This document shows positions 39,913 to 51,570 of a stretch of 64,000 bases of DNA, in pieces. The translations under genes and the position numbers were made by a program. The DNA comes from an uncultured Colwellia sp. (GTDB lineage: Bacteria > Pseudomonadota > Gammaproteobacteria > Enterobacterales > Alteromonadaceae). The first letter of the stretch is position 1. The number at the start of each line of letters is the position of its first letter. The notes beneath the pieces were generated by a model, which ran no database searches, was not told the origin of the DNA, and was given only the letters and a program-made list of their open reading frames with translations. The DNA lies in contig CAJXQI010000011.1 of the NCBI GenBank assembly GCA_913058395.1, positions 98,826 to 162,825 of the forward strand, given 5' to 3'.

Positions 39913-39953
39913 CACCAATATTCTTTGTTTATAGCAAAAAATCAAATCACTTT

Positions 39954-39976
39954 ACTGCCAGCTTGCTGGCAGTTTT
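39954..39976 (+). terminator. Intercistronic hairpin between upp and uraA
   Basis: ACTGCCAGC pairs with GCTGGCAGT around a two-base TT turn (or a 7-bp stem with a six-base loop), followed by TTTTATT. It looks like a rho-independent terminator 42 bases after upp and only 12 bases before the uraA start, so it probably acts as a partial terminator. Confidence 0.8.
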
Positions 39977-39988
39977 ATTGAGTAAAAT

Positions 39989-41251
39989 ATGAATTCAGAA
40001 AATAACTCAACTGACAATTTCAATAACAACCAATCGCTCTTTAAGGAAGTACTAACTGGTACTCAAATGCTCTTTGTCGCTTTTGGCGCATTAGTATTAA
40101 TGCCCCTACTTACCGGTCTAGATCCTAATGTTGCCCTATGTACCGCAGGTATTGGTACTTTGTTGTTTCAACTGGTAACTAAACGCCAAGTACCGGTATT
40201 TTTAGCCTCTTCTTTTGTTTTTATTGCACCAATTATGTACGGCACACAAACTTGGGGGATTCCTGCAACTATGGGCGCTCTCGCTGTTGTTGGTGTTGTG
40301 TACGCATGTTTTAGTGGCTTTATTCGCCTACGCGGTGTTGGTTTTATTAGTAAATACTTACCGCCGATAGTAACTGGCCCAATTATTATGGTGATAGGTT
40401 TATCACTTGCCCCAGTTGCTGTACATATGGCTTTAGGCCGCACAGGTGATGGTTCAGCACAACTTATTGACCAGTCGCTTGCTTTAAGTATTTCATTACC
40501 CGCATTACTCACTACATTGCTAGTGTCAGCATTTAGCAAAGGTTTTATGCGCTTAATGCCGATATTATCTGGGATTGTTGTCGGTTATTTATTATCGCTT
40601 TACCACGGCATTATTGATTTTACGCCAGTGCAAAATGCCGCATGGTTTGCAATGCCAAAGTTCACAGCCCCTGAATTTAACTGGCAAGCCATTATTTACA
40701 TGCTACCTATCGCCATAGCTCCGGCAATTGAGCACATTGGTGATGTATTAGCGATAAGCTCAGCAACGGGTAAAGACTACATTAAAAAGCCTGGATTACA
40801 CCGTACATTATTAGGTGATGGTATCGCAACAACAGCAGCTTCAATGCTAGGTGGGCCGCCAAACACAACTTATTCTGAAGTAACTGGTGCGGTAATGTTA
40901 ACTAAAGCCTTTAACCCAAGAATTATGACTTGGGCCGCCTGTGCCGCCATTATTATGGCCTTTGTTGGTAAGTTAGGCGCATTATTGCAAACCATACCTG
41001 GCGCTGTAATGGGTGGCATTATGATGTTACTGTTCGGTTTAATAGCAAGTGTTGGCCTAGGCAGTATGGTAAAAGCTAAAGTTGATTTTGACCAACCGAG
41101 AAACTTCATTATTTTCGCGATTGTATTAGTATTTGGCATTGGCGGAATGGCATTAAATTTAGGTGGCTACAGTATTCAAGGCATTAGCTTGTGTGCACTG
41201 GTTGCCATTGGTTTAAATTTAATTTTACCGAAGGAAGAAGCTAAAGCCTAA
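39989..41251 (+). CDS. uraA: Uracil permease (NCS2 family)
   Basis: 420 residues, 12-14 membrane spans. It carries VLTGTQMLFVAFGALVLMPLLTGLDPNVALCTAGIGTLLFQL, AIAPAIEHIGDVLAISSATGKDY (substrate-binding Glu), LLGDGIATTAASMLGGPPNTTYSEVTGAVMLTKAFNPRIM and GAVMGGIMMLLFGLIASVG, all NCS2/UraA hallmarks. It is a proton-coupled uracil importer feeding Upp. It forms a upp-uraA pair as in E. coli. Confidence 0.95.
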   Translation: MNSENNSTDNFNNNQSLFKEVLTGTQMLFVAFGALVLMPLLTGLDPNVALCTAGIGTLLFQLVTKRQVPVFLASSFVFIAPIMYGTQTWGIPATMGALAVVGVVYACFSGFIRLRGVGFISKYLPPIVTGPIIMVIGLSLAPVAVHMALGRTGDGSAQLIDQSLALSISLPALLTTLLVSAFSKGFMRLMPILSGIVVGYLLSLYHGIIDFTPVQNAAWFAMPKFTAPEFNWQAIIYMLPIAIAPAIEHIGDVLAISSATGKDYIKKPGLHRTLLGDGIATTAASMLGGPPNTTYSEVTGAVMLTKAFNPRIMTWAACAAIIMAFVGKLGALLQTIPGAVMGGIMMLLFGLIASVGLGSMVKAKVDFDQPRNFIIFAIVLVFGIGGMALNLGGYSIQGISLCALVAIGLNLILPKEEAKA

Positions 41252-41280
41252 GTACTTTAAGTAAGCCTAAAGTAAAAAAA

Positions 41281-41314
41281 AAATGCCTAACTACTGTTGT
41301 AATTAGGCATTTTT
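41281..41314. terminator. Bidirectional terminator between uraA and norR
   Basis: AAATGCCTAA (41281-41290) pairs with TTAGGCATTT (41303-41312), with a run of A before and T after it. It serves the convergent uraA and norR genes. Confidence 0.9.
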
Positions 41315-41375
41315 GTTAGCTATAGCTTTTACTCGCTATATAGATATTAATTTTACTAACTAATTTTTTTGATGA

Positions 41376-42971
41376 CTAAATGATACTTTTAACGACTTTA
41401 ATATCTAACCTTTTCGCAATACGATTTAAGTTTGCTCTATCTGTAGATAATCTTCTTGCGGTTGCAGCCCAATTGCCATGTTCCTCGGTTAAAACATTTC
41501 TGATCAGTTGTCGTTGAAATTGCTCGGTTTCATCGCGAAGATTAAAAAATCTAGCTTCAGTAACTTTTTCAATGTTTTTATCAGAACTTACCTCCACTGT
41601 ATGTTGATTACTCAACTCATTAAGTTGTAAATTTACTAATGAACCACAATCTTGTTTTTCTATCGCAATAATGGCTTTATCTTGTTGTCGAGCTCGTGCT
41701 TTTAAAGCTGCTCGGCTGATCACATGCTCTAACTCACGTACATTGCCGGGCCAGTTGTATTGTTCAAGATGAGAGACTGCCTCAGCCGTTATTTTCAATT
41801 GCCCTAACCCCAACTTCCGTCTTGTTTGCTCAACAAAATAGCCACTTAATACTTGCACATCACCAACGCGCTCTTGCAATCTAGGTACTCGAATTGGATA
41901 CACACTTAATCGATGATATAAATCAGCCCGAAAACGGCCATCTTCTGCTTCTTCTTTTAAGTCCCTATTCGTTGCTGCAACAATACGTACATCAACCTGC
42001 TCAACCTCGTCCTGCCCTACAGGTTGAATTTCATTACTTTGAATAGCACGTAAAATTTTACTTTGTGCGGCCAGTGGAAGTTCACCAATTTCATCGAGAA
42101 ATAAGGTACCGCCGTTTGCTAATGAAAACTTACCTGCTCGGTCTTTATCAGCGCCAGTAAACGCGCCCTTAACGTGACCAAATAACTCACTTTCAATTAA
42201 GTTTTCTGGCAAAGCAGCACAGTTAACATAAACCATTGGGCCATGCTGACGTAACGATTTATGGTGCAATGTACGAGCAACTAACTCTTTACCTACCCCG
42301 GTTTCACCATAAATTAAGATATTGAAATCTGAATTTGCGACAATATTTAATTCTTCTTTAAGCTGATACATAATCGGACTTTCACCAATTAATTCACCGC
42401 CATCACGCTTCCAAGCTTCTTCAGTTAACTCTGCGACAACTTTTTGTGAGTGATCGGCACGAGACTCTAGTTGTTCAATTAAAAAGGCAGTATTCAGAGT
42501 TGCAGCCGCCATTGCTGAAATCACGACTAATGTACGTTCCGGAATATCTTCAAATTCATGTGGCGTTAAGCTATCTATGGTCAATAAGCCGAGTAATTTA
42601 TCATCATAATATAACGGTAAGCCCATACATGAATGCACAGGTAAGTCACCTTCACGGTCGATTAGTAAGCCATCGTACGGATCAGGCAATGTTGAATCAG
42701 CAGCAAAGCGAATTGGTTGGCTTGATTGGCATAGCGTGGCAAAGCGTGGGTGTTCTGCAACATAGAAGCGTCGACCTAAGGTATCTCGGCTTAAGCCTTG
42801 CAGTGCAATTGGCGTTAAAATATCACCATGAAACGACAGCAATGCTACAGCATCACAACTTATCGCTTTTCGCACAGTATCAAGCAAGCGATCAAACCTA
42901 TCTTTACTGTTAAGACTACTGGCTAAGTCTAACGCCAACTCAATAATGGCTGTTGATGATATTTGGCTCAT
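41376..42971 (-). CDS. norR: Nitric oxide-responsive sigma-54 activator NorR
   Basis: 531 residues from the ATG at 42971, the start that aligns with E. coli NorR. The N-terminal GAF domain ([42 protein letters not shown]) senses nitric oxide at a non-haem iron. The AAA+ domain has Walker [10 protein letters not shown], the sigma-54 contact loop [14 protein letters not shown] and [20 protein letters not shown] Fis-type HTH closes the protein ([27 protein letters not shown]). It is divergent from the small protein/nnrS/hmp operon, and two GT-N7-AC sites plus a -24/-12 promoter lie between them. Confidence 0.95.
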   Translation of the reverse strand: MSQISSTAIIELALDLASSLNSKDRFDRLLDTVRKAISCDAVALLSFHGDILTPIALQGLSRDTLGRRFYVAEHPRFATLCQSSQPIRFAADSTLPDPYDGLLIDREGDLPVHSCMGLPLYYDDKLLGLLTIDSLTPHEFEDIPERTLVVISAMAAATLNTAFLIEQLESRADHSQKVVAELTEEAWKRDGGELIGESPIMYQLKEELNIVANSDFNILIYGETGVGKELVARTLHHKSLRQHGPMVYVNCAALPENLIESELFGHVKGAFTGADKDRAGKFSLANGGTLFLDEIGELPLAAQSKILRAIQSNEIQPVGQDEVEQVDVRIVAATNRDLKEEAEDGRFRADLYHRLSVYPIRVPRLQERVGDVQVLSGYFVEQTRRKLGLGQLKITAEAVSHLEQYNWPGNVRELEHVISRAALKARARQQDKAIIAIEKQDCGSLVNLQLNELSNQHTVEVSSDKNIEKVTEARFFNLRDETEQFQRQLIRNVLTEEHGNWAATARRLSTDRANLNRIAKRLDIKVVKSII

Positions 42972-43024
42972 TTTAATTTTTACCGCACATAAAAACCTAG
43001 TTAACAACAAAGTAACACGTGCGA

Positions 43025-43060
43025 GTCATATTGACCACAAAAATAAAGAGTCAATATGAC
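43025..43060 (+). promoter_or_regulatory. Two NorR enhancer sites (GT-N7-AC)
   Basis: GTCATATTGAC (43025-43035) and GTCAATATGAC (43050-43060) both fit the NorR consensus GT-N7-AC perfectly, are 25 bases apart and are reverse complements of each other. A weaker related half-site (ACCAAAATGAC, 43063-43073) follows. E. coli norVW has three such sites. They lie 55-90 bases before the sigma-54 promoter. Confidence 0.88.
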
Positions 43061-43114
43061 TACCAAAATGACACAACACAACCTAAATAACTGATTAAAA
43101 ACACAATTAATTAA

Positions 43115-43130
43115 TGGCATCAGTATTGCT
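43115..43130 (+). promoter_or_regulatory. Sigma-54 (-24/-12) promoter
   Basis: TGGCATCAGTATTGCT matches the RpoN consensus (TGGCAC-N5-TTGC) with the invariant GG and GC correctly spaced. It lies between the NorR sites and the start codon at 43188, so transcription should start near 43141. Confidence 0.88.
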
Positions 43131-43187
43131 AAATGAGTACATAACAATATTAATGACAACGTTGATACGTTAATTCAGGAGTTAGTG

Positions 43188-43460
43188 ATGTACTCGCAGT
43201 TTTCTATTGCCAATCAGCTACCAGAGATTGATAACGCGCTTAATTTTCAAAAGTGTCTGATTGTAGGTAACTACATGATGCTGATATCACTCGTCATCAT
43301 TTCACTAAGCATTGCAATTACTTTTGTATTCGATGACCACTTTGGCATGGCAATACAAATTTCTGGACATATCGCTACTATTATTTCTGCTGGCGCATTA
43401 AAGCTTGGCTACGTCATACGCTGCGTGGCTTTACATGCGTTTGGAAAAAGAGACTTTTAA
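43188..43460 (+). CDS. Small two-helix membrane protein, first gene of the NorR operon
   Basis: 90 residues, no family recognised. Two hydrophobic helices (YMMLISLVIISLSIAITFVF and ISGHIATIISAGALKLGYVI) are separated by a short acidic loop (DDHFG). The second helix contains a conserved-looking His and ends in a Cys- and His-bearing tail (IRCVALHAFGKRDF). AGGAG lies seven bases before the ATG. It is the first gene after the NorR-controlled sigma-54 promoter and ends one base before the nnrS start. I infer a role in nitric oxide defence or haem/copper handling beside NnrS, but the sequence gives no direct proof. Confidence 0.82.
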   Translation: MYSQFSIANQLPEIDNALNFQKCLIVGNYMMLISLVIISLSIAITFVFDDHFGMAIQISGHIATIISAGALKLGYVIRCVALHAFGKRDF

Positions 43461-43461
43461 G

Positions 43462-44733
43462 ATGTTTACGATTCAAGACACTGAACTTATACAACTCAAT
43501 CATCAGCAACACCAAAGCCCACTAAATAAAGTTCATCACCATGCAGTGCTAGACTTACCTTTTAGAAGCTATTTTCTCTCAGCAGTTTTATGCTCTATTT
43601 TCGCTCTGACAATTTGGGGCGCTTTTCTCAATGGCTATATGAATATAGGTTTAAGCCAGCTTTCCCCAACCACTTGGCACATTCATGAAATGCTATTTGG
43701 CTTTGCAGCAACAGTTGCCGTCGGTTTTATTTTAACGGCAGCACAAACATGGACAGGTAAAGCAAGCATTAAAGGCTTAGCAGTATTAAGTTTTATCACG
43801 CTTTGGCTAATAGTGAGAGTGTGTTTGGCAATGAGCTTAGTTGCCGAAAATGAAATCAATCAGTCATTATTTTTATATACGGCGATTGCCTTGCAGTTAA
43901 TTTGGTGGCTTGGTTCAATTTTAGTGTTTGCTAAATTAGTGCTTAGCAGTAAAAACAAACGTAACTACATTTTCATCCCTTTGCTCATTGCCTTAATGCT
44001 AACGAATATTAGCTTATTAATCTTAGATGTTAATGGCGATAAAGCGCTTAGTTTGCACGTTGCAAGAACGGCAGTTTTACTGTTTTGTTTACTCATGGGC
44101 GTGCTTGGTGGCCGTGTTATTCCATTTTTCACCGTTTCAGGCGCAAAAACGTCAGCAATACAAACGCCTAATTGGCTTACCATATTAATTACCACATTAT
44201 CATTGTTGGGAATACTAGTCTTCTTCAGTGGCTATTTTATTCAACTACCCTTTACACCTGCCACGTTAATGATCAGTGCAGGTTTAGCACATTTGATCCG
44301 CCTCAGCTATTGGCGCACAACATCAACGTTAAAAATTTCATTGCTTTGGTCTTTGCATTTATCTTATTTCTCACTTGGCCTAGGGCTGATATTACTTGGT
44401 TCAAGTTACTTATTCGTTATGGGAAGCCCATTTTATATAAGCTTCTCGGATGCAATTCATGTCATCACTATTGCTGCAATGGGTTTAATGATATTTGCCA
44501 TGATGTCGCGAGTATCACTAGGTCATACAGGAAGAGCTTTATTACCACATAAATTAGTAAGCTGGATATTCTTGTTAATTTTTATCAGTGCAATCACTCG
44601 TGTATTAATGCCAATGTTTCAGCACTCGCTACTTGGATGGAATATCAGTCTATCGGCTTGGTTAGTCGCAGCAAGTCTGTTTTTAATCATTTATATTCCG
44701 GTATTAACTAAGTCCAAACGCAACCGTATTTAG
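43462..44733 (+). CDS. nnrS: NnrS family protein
   Basis: 423 residues from the ATG at 43462, the second gene of the operon. About twelve membrane helices, with family blocks FLSAVLCSIFALTIWGAF, WHIHEMLFGFAATVAVGFILTAAQTWTG, LCLLMGVLGGRVIPFFTVSGAK and HVITIAAMGLMIFAMMSRVSLGHTGR. NnrS is a haem- and copper-containing membrane protein in Rhodobacter; in Vibrio cholerae it protects against nitric oxide by limiting formation of iron-nitrosyl complexes. Location between the NorR sites and hmp supports that role. Confidence 0.93.
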   Translation: MFTIQDTELIQLNHQQHQSPLNKVHHHAVLDLPFRSYFLSAVLCSIFALTIWGAFLNGYMNIGLSQLSPTTWHIHEMLFGFAATVAVGFILTAAQTWTGKASIKGLAVLSFITLWLIVRVCLAMSLVAENEINQSLFLYTAIALQLIWWLGSILVFAKLVLSSKNKRNYIFIPLLIALMLTNISLLILDVNGDKALSLHVARTAVLLFCLLMGVLGGRVIPFFTVSGAKTSAIQTPNWLTILITTLSLLGILVFFSGYFIQLPFTPATLMISAGLAHLIRLSYWRTTSTLKISLLWSLHLSYFSLGLGLILLGSSYLFVMGSPFYISFSDAIHVITIAAMGLMIFAMMSRVSLGHTGRALLPHKLVSWIFLLIFISAITRVLMPMFQHSLLGWNISLSAWLVAASLFLIIYIPVLTKSKRNRI

Positions 44734-44834
44734 TAACAATATCAACAGAGAACTTAACCTATTTCCATACAACCTATGAACATTAAATAATCAACATCAT
44801 AGGCTTTACTCATTCAGTTAATTTAGGAGCAACA

Positions 44835-46016
44835 ATGCTAACTGATAAGCACATCGACATAATTAAAAGCACTATTCCACTATTAGAGAACGCTGGTTCA
44901 GCAATGACGGCACACTTTTATCAGCGGTTATTCGCCCATAACCCTGAACTGCAAGACATTTTCAATATGTCGAATCAACATACAGGCCGCCAGCAGGTAG
45001 CATTATTTGAAGCAATAGCTGCCTATGCTAAAAATATCGAAAACTTGAGCGTATTAACCACTGCCGTAGAACGTATCGCGCAAAAACATACCAGTTTTAA
45101 CATTCAGGCTGCTCATTACGCTATTGTTGGCCATCATTTAATTGAAACACTTCGAGAACTTGCCACTGAAGCGTTCACCACAGAAGTTGAAGAAGCTTGG
45201 ACTCAAGCATACCAGTTTTTAGCCACTATTTTTATTAACCGTGAATCAGATTTATATCAACAACGAGCAGCAGAGATTGGCGGTTGGAAAGGCGCTAGAG
45301 CATTTAAAGTTATTGATAAAGTTACCGAGTCAGAACTGGTTAAAAGTTTTATCTTTGCTCCAGTCGACCAGCAAGCAGTTATTGGCTTTACACCCGGGCA
45401 ATATTTGGGACTTGAAGTTCACCCAACAGGTAACGACTATAAAGAAATTCGTCAATATTCATTATCAGACAAAGCTAACGGCAAAACATACCGTATTTCA
45501 GTAAAACGAGAGCAACTAGGCGTTCCAGGTAAAGTTTCTAATTACTTACATGATGCGGTAAACGTTGGCGACGAAGTACAGTTATACGCACCAGCAGGTG
45601 ATTTTTTCTTCGTTGATCGCCAAACACCTACCGTACTCATATCCGCTGGTGTTGGTATCACGCCAATGCAAGGTATGTTAGAAACATTAGCTGATAATAA
45701 CCATAATCAGCCCGTGCATTTTTTACATGCCTGTGAAGGTAGCGAGCAACATTCATTTTCACAACGTACTAGCGAGTTAATTAATAGTAACAACTGGCAA
45801 CAAAATATCTGGTATAGAAATGAAGAGGCAGAGCAAGCTCATATTAGTAATGGCATGATGAATCTAGCTTCAGTTGACTTACCTACCGAAAAAGGTAATT
45901 TCTATTTATGTGGCCCTATTGGTTTTATGCAATTTGCTAAACAGCAATTGCTAAAACTAGGTGTCGGAGAAAGTAACATTCATTATGAAGTGTTTGGCCC
46001 GCACGCCTCACTATAA
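44835..46016 (+). CDS. hmp: Flavohaemoglobin (nitric oxide dioxygenase)
   Basis: 393 residues. The globin domain spans about 1-140 (LLENAGSAMTAHFYQRLFAHNPELQDIFNMSNQ, IAQKHTSFNIQAAHYAIVGHHLIETLREL, with the proximal His in the QKHTSF region). The FAD domain (FTPGQYLGLEV, RQYSLSDKANG) and the NAD domain (PTVLISAGVGITPMQGML, FYLCGPIGFMQFAKQQL) follow. It converts nitric oxide to nitrate using O2 and NADH. It is the last gene of the NorR-driven operon, with a strong TAGGAGC site before the ATG and a terminator after it. Confidence 0.97.
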   Translation: MLTDKHIDIIKSTIPLLENAGSAMTAHFYQRLFAHNPELQDIFNMSNQHTGRQQVALFEAIAAYAKNIENLSVLTTAVERIAQKHTSFNIQAAHYAIVGHHLIETLRELATEAFTTEVEEAWTQAYQFLATIFINRESDLYQQRAAEIGGWKGARAFKVIDKVTESELVKSFIFAPVDQQAVIGFTPGQYLGLEVHPTGNDYKEIRQYSLSDKANGKTYRISVKREQLGVPGKVSNYLHDAVNVGDEVQLYAPAGDFFFVDRQTPTVLISAGVGITPMQGMLETLADNNHNQPVHFLHACEGSEQHSFSQRTSELINSNNWQQNIWYRNEEAEQAHISNGMMNLASVDLPTEKGNFYLCGPIGFMQFAKQQLLKLGVGESNIHYEVFGPHASL

Positions 46017-46044
46017 CGACGTTATAGACAGTAATAATTAAATG

Positions 46045-46073
46045 AAAAAGCCAAACTTAATGTTTGGCTTTCT
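46045..46073 (+). terminator. Rho-independent terminator after hmp
   Basis: AAGCCAAAC and GTTTGGCTT form a 9-bp stem with a five-base loop, followed by TCTT, 32 bases beyond the hmp stop. Confidence 0.88.
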
Positions 46074-46121
46074 TGCAATATTTAAGCACAATCGACCTTC
46101 AATAAGAATAGAGAAGTATTA

Positions 46122-46325
46122 TTATTTCGCGAGTGCTTTGCGTTCTTTTTCATATTCTTCAAATGATTTTTTGTCGGCACTTACACAGTCATTATATTCT
46201 GGCGCGGTACCAGACTCTTTAATACATTCACTTTTTTGATAGTCTTGCCCAGCTTGATAAAGTTGCTTATTGCTACAAGCGGTTAATGTAAGTGAAACAA
46301 ACGTAAAAAATATAAAATTTTTCAT
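46122..46325 (-). CDS. Small lipoprotein, function unknown
   Basis: 67 residues from the ATG at 46325, with AAGG six bases upstream. The signal MKNFIFFTFVSLTLTACSN has a clean lipobox (LTAC, Cys17). The mature part is short, polar and charged, with two more Cys residues (SECIKE, NDCVSA) and a C-terminal helix (SFEEYEKERKALAK). It is probably a membrane-anchored periplasmic or outer-membrane lipoprotein. No family is recognised beyond general resemblance to small gammaproteobacterial lipoproteins. Confidence 0.75.
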   Translation of the reverse strand: MKNFIFFTFVSLTLTACSNKQLYQAGQDYQKSECIKESGTAPEYNDCVSADKKSFEEYEKERKALAK

Positions 46326-46435
46326 AATATGCCTTAAGTGAAAATGGTCAATAAATAACAATTAAGTTCGCTATTTATGACGAATAAAAGGTCATTTAGT
46401 TCACTTCAATTATCTACTGACACCGTAAGTTGCTA

Positions 46436-46840
46436 TTAGAGAGACGCGTCCGAAGTAATAGACAAAATAGGAAACTTATTCTCACCAAATGAAACAGTAA
46501 TTGACTGTGTTTCTTGCCCTTCAAAGCTCACGTTAAACGCTGGCGGACTTTTTCGTTTTCCGTCAGCAAATAGCGCCATTAAGTGATCGTGTTCAAGAAT
46601 GCGACGGCCAGACGATGTGTTAGTTAATGTAATGACTGCCCAGCGCTCACCTAAATCGTTACTCATTACAACATAGTTAATTAATTCAAAGTCACTTGCT
46701 TTAGGTTTGACGTTTTTATCGTTGGGAAAAGCTAACTCAAGGTTATTTGCGATAACCCTATCAACAGTTAACGCTTCAGTTTCGTCGGCGTAACTTGAAA
46801 CCGAAAATAATATAGATATCAGTAGTAAAAATTTATACAC
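46436..46840 (-). CDS. Small exported protein, function unknown
   Basis: 134 residues starting at a GTG (46840) with GGAGAG correctly spaced. A signal peptide (FLLLISILFSVSSYADE) is followed by a beta-rich domain containing ERWAVITLTNTSSGRRILEHDHLMALFADG and GQETQSITVSFGENKFPI, the look of a small immunoglobulin-like periplasmic domain. It starts 16 bases after the next gene ends, so the two are likely co-transcribed. No family recognised. Confidence 0.72.
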   Translation of the reverse strand: MYKFLLLISILFSVSSYADETEALTVDRVIANNLELAFPNDKNVKPKASDFELINYVVMSNDLGERWAVITLTNTSSGRRILEHDHLMALFADGKRKSPPAFNVSFEGQETQSITVSFGENKFPILSITSDASL

Positions 46841-46855
46841 GCTTTCTCTCCACAG

Positions 46856-47206
46856 TTATTGCTGCCTAATTCGAAATTTTTTCAGCTCAGTAAGCAGCCA
46901 CTCTTGGCTTTTGACTATCGCTTTATTAGCACAATGAATTTTATAATATTTACCTGACATTTTACTTTTAGTCGCAGAGTATTTAATAAAGTCTTCAGCC
47001 GACTTAATATCATCAGCGTAATACTGATATTTTTTATTTATATGTTTTACCGCTTCCGCGCCATTATGCAGTGTGCCATTTCGTTCATATTTACACTCGG
47101 TCGTTTCGACAAACTTCAAAAGGTGAGCAATTTCATCTTGTGTAGATGCAAAAACATTAAAAGAAATTAGTGTTAAGAAAATGACTAGACAGTTTTTCTG
47201 ATTCAA
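46856..47206 (-). CDS. Exported DUF5329-like protein
   Basis: 116 residues from a TTG start (47206) preceded by a good GGAG. A signal peptide (CLVIFLTLISFNVFAS) leads to TQDEIAHLLKFVETTECKYERNGTLHNGAEAVKHINKKYQYYADDIKSAEDFIKYSATKSKMSGKYY, which matches the DUF5329 family pattern with its paired Cys residues. It is a periplasmic protein of unknown role. It appears to share an operon with the exported protein downstream. Confidence 0.75.
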   Translation of the reverse strand: MNQKNCLVIFLTLISFNVFASTQDEIAHLLKFVETTECKYERNGTLHNGAEAVKHINKKYQYYADDIKSAEDFIKYSATKSKMSGKYYKIHCANKAIVKSQEWLLTELKKFRIRQQ

Positions 47207-47241
47207 CAGTTTACTCCGTACGGGAATCGCAAATTTTACAA

Positions 47242-48033
47242 TTACAATTTACCATGGTTTATTGCTTTATTTATAATCATAGAAATGCCATCCGCAAATT
47301 GTTTAAAGTTTCTAATATCAGAAACAGGAACAACCAATTTTTTCCCATTTACTATCTGTGCATATTTTCGTTTTGTTTTTAGTGAGTCAATACTTTCTTC
47401 AGGATTAAAATGATAAACGATTACAAAGCCATCCACCATAAAATAGTAAATAAGACCTTCTTCTATCGTGTCAGCATATTCACAATTATAGTCAAAAAAT
47501 ATACTTTTGATCAGCGTATCATCCAATTGATTTTTCTTATCTACTACTCGAATGACTGATATTTTAAAGTAATCATCTATTTTGAAATGAGAGTTAATAT
47601 TAAGGGTGTTCTCTTTCAAACAATACTTAAGGTAGTTATTTAAGCCTTCACCAAGTTCAATATGTTTATATCGACGTAAGCTAGAAACGGATACTCGCCA
47701 AAGAATAGAAATGAGATATAAATAAAACTCTTTATAGCGAAACTGATTAAATACAACCCTCTCTTTAGTTTTAGTTACCTTTTGATGTTGTTTAAAAAAT
47801 CTAGTGCCGTACATTTCATAACAAGTATTGATATGCTGCTCACAATCACGACATAACAATTTTTCTTTGGGATCGGCATTAGATAGAGCAGGGTCAACTG
47901 ATTCATCAATGCTTACTAGCATTAATTGCCCACTTTTTCCTTTCATACTTTTAAAGTACGAACGAGGAATAATGTGAGAATCTTGTAACTTACATTGAGA
48001 ATCACATAAACGACAAACTAGTAAACTAGACAA
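47242..48033 (-). CDS. HNH-like zinc-binding protein, possibly a nuclease
   Basis: 263 residues. The N-terminus has a treble-clef-like arrangement: CRLC at residues 7-10, SHIIP with His20, and CRDC at 61-64 followed by EQHIN (His67, Asn69). This resembles an HNH nuclease finger, though only distantly. The remainder is mixed alpha/beta without recognised motifs. Translation starts at a TTG (48033); an in-frame stop sits six bases upstream and the first ATG (codon 30) would destroy the finger. By eye it is more AT-rich than its neighbours. The eno terminator hairpin lies only 38 bases upstream of the start. It may be an accessory gene such as a solitary defence or mobile-element relic; that is a guess. 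Confidence 0.7.
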   Translation of the reverse strand: MSSLLVCRLCDSQCKLQDSHIIPRSYFKSMKGKSGQLMLVSIDESVDPALSNADPKEKLLCRDCEQHINTCYEMYGTRFFKQHQKVTKTKERVVFNQFRYKEFYLYLISILWRVSVSSLRRYKHIELGEGLNNYLKYCLKENTLNINSHFKIDDYFKISVIRVVDKKNQLDDTLIKSIFFDYNCEYADTIEEGLIYYFMVDGFVIVYHFNPEESIDSLKTKRKYAQIVNGKKLVVPVSDIRNFKQFADGISMIINKAINHGKL

Positions 48034-48070
48034 AGGCTATTTCCAAAAAAACATGCTAATTTCAATAGAC

Positions 48071-48096
48071 AAAAGCCACTCATTTGAGTGGCTTTT
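48071..48096 (-). terminator. Terminator downstream of eno
   Basis: A perfect 12-bp inverted repeat (AAAAGCCACTCA, TT, TGAGTGGCTTTT) lies 147 bases beyond the eno stop and just upstream of the HNH-like gene. It has A- and T-tracts on both sides and can terminate in either direction. Confidence 0.9.
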
Positions 48097-48242
48097 AAAA
48101 TAATATTGTTGCTAAGTAATCAGTAAACTTGTCGCTAATTAGTTCAAAAACAATGCGGTTACATGGAACTGACACATATCAGTGGGTATAACCAAAGCCC
48201 TGTCATAACATCTGCAGAGCTAAATTAGCAAAAAGGTTTTGA

Positions 48243-49556
<1,314 letters not shown>

Positions 49557-49646
49557 TTACTAACTGCGCATGGCAGGTTATAAACGATAAATTAAATTTG
49601 AATTCGTAGTCAGTTTTTAGCCATAAAAAATTAAGTCGCTAAAAAC

Positions 49647-49673
49647 AAAACCGCAGCAATAAGCTACGGTTTT
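49647..49673 (-). terminator. Rho-independent terminator after pyrG
   Basis: On the minus strand AAAACCGTAGC pairs with GCTGCGGTTTT, with one G-U wobble and a short AT loop. It begins 13 bases after the pyrG stop. The opposite strand would carry a C-A mismatch, so it is oriented for pyrG. Confidence 0.82.
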
Positions 49674-49685
49674 AATTAGTTTGAT

Positions 49686-51359
<1,674 letters not shown>

Positions 51360-51570
51360 CTAAATTGATTTGGTTTTTGGCAAACAAATGAATTTAGTAG
51401 GACGGGAAAGCATTATACTTAAAAGCCACGTTCACGACAATATGATCAGGCCATCTTGTTGCACAAATTTTAATTAAATTTCGATGATTTGTCAGAAAGC
51501 GATAGTGCAACGATTTAAAAACGGGGTAAACTGGCGTTTTACTTTTCCTTCACGAATCAAAATAAATACT

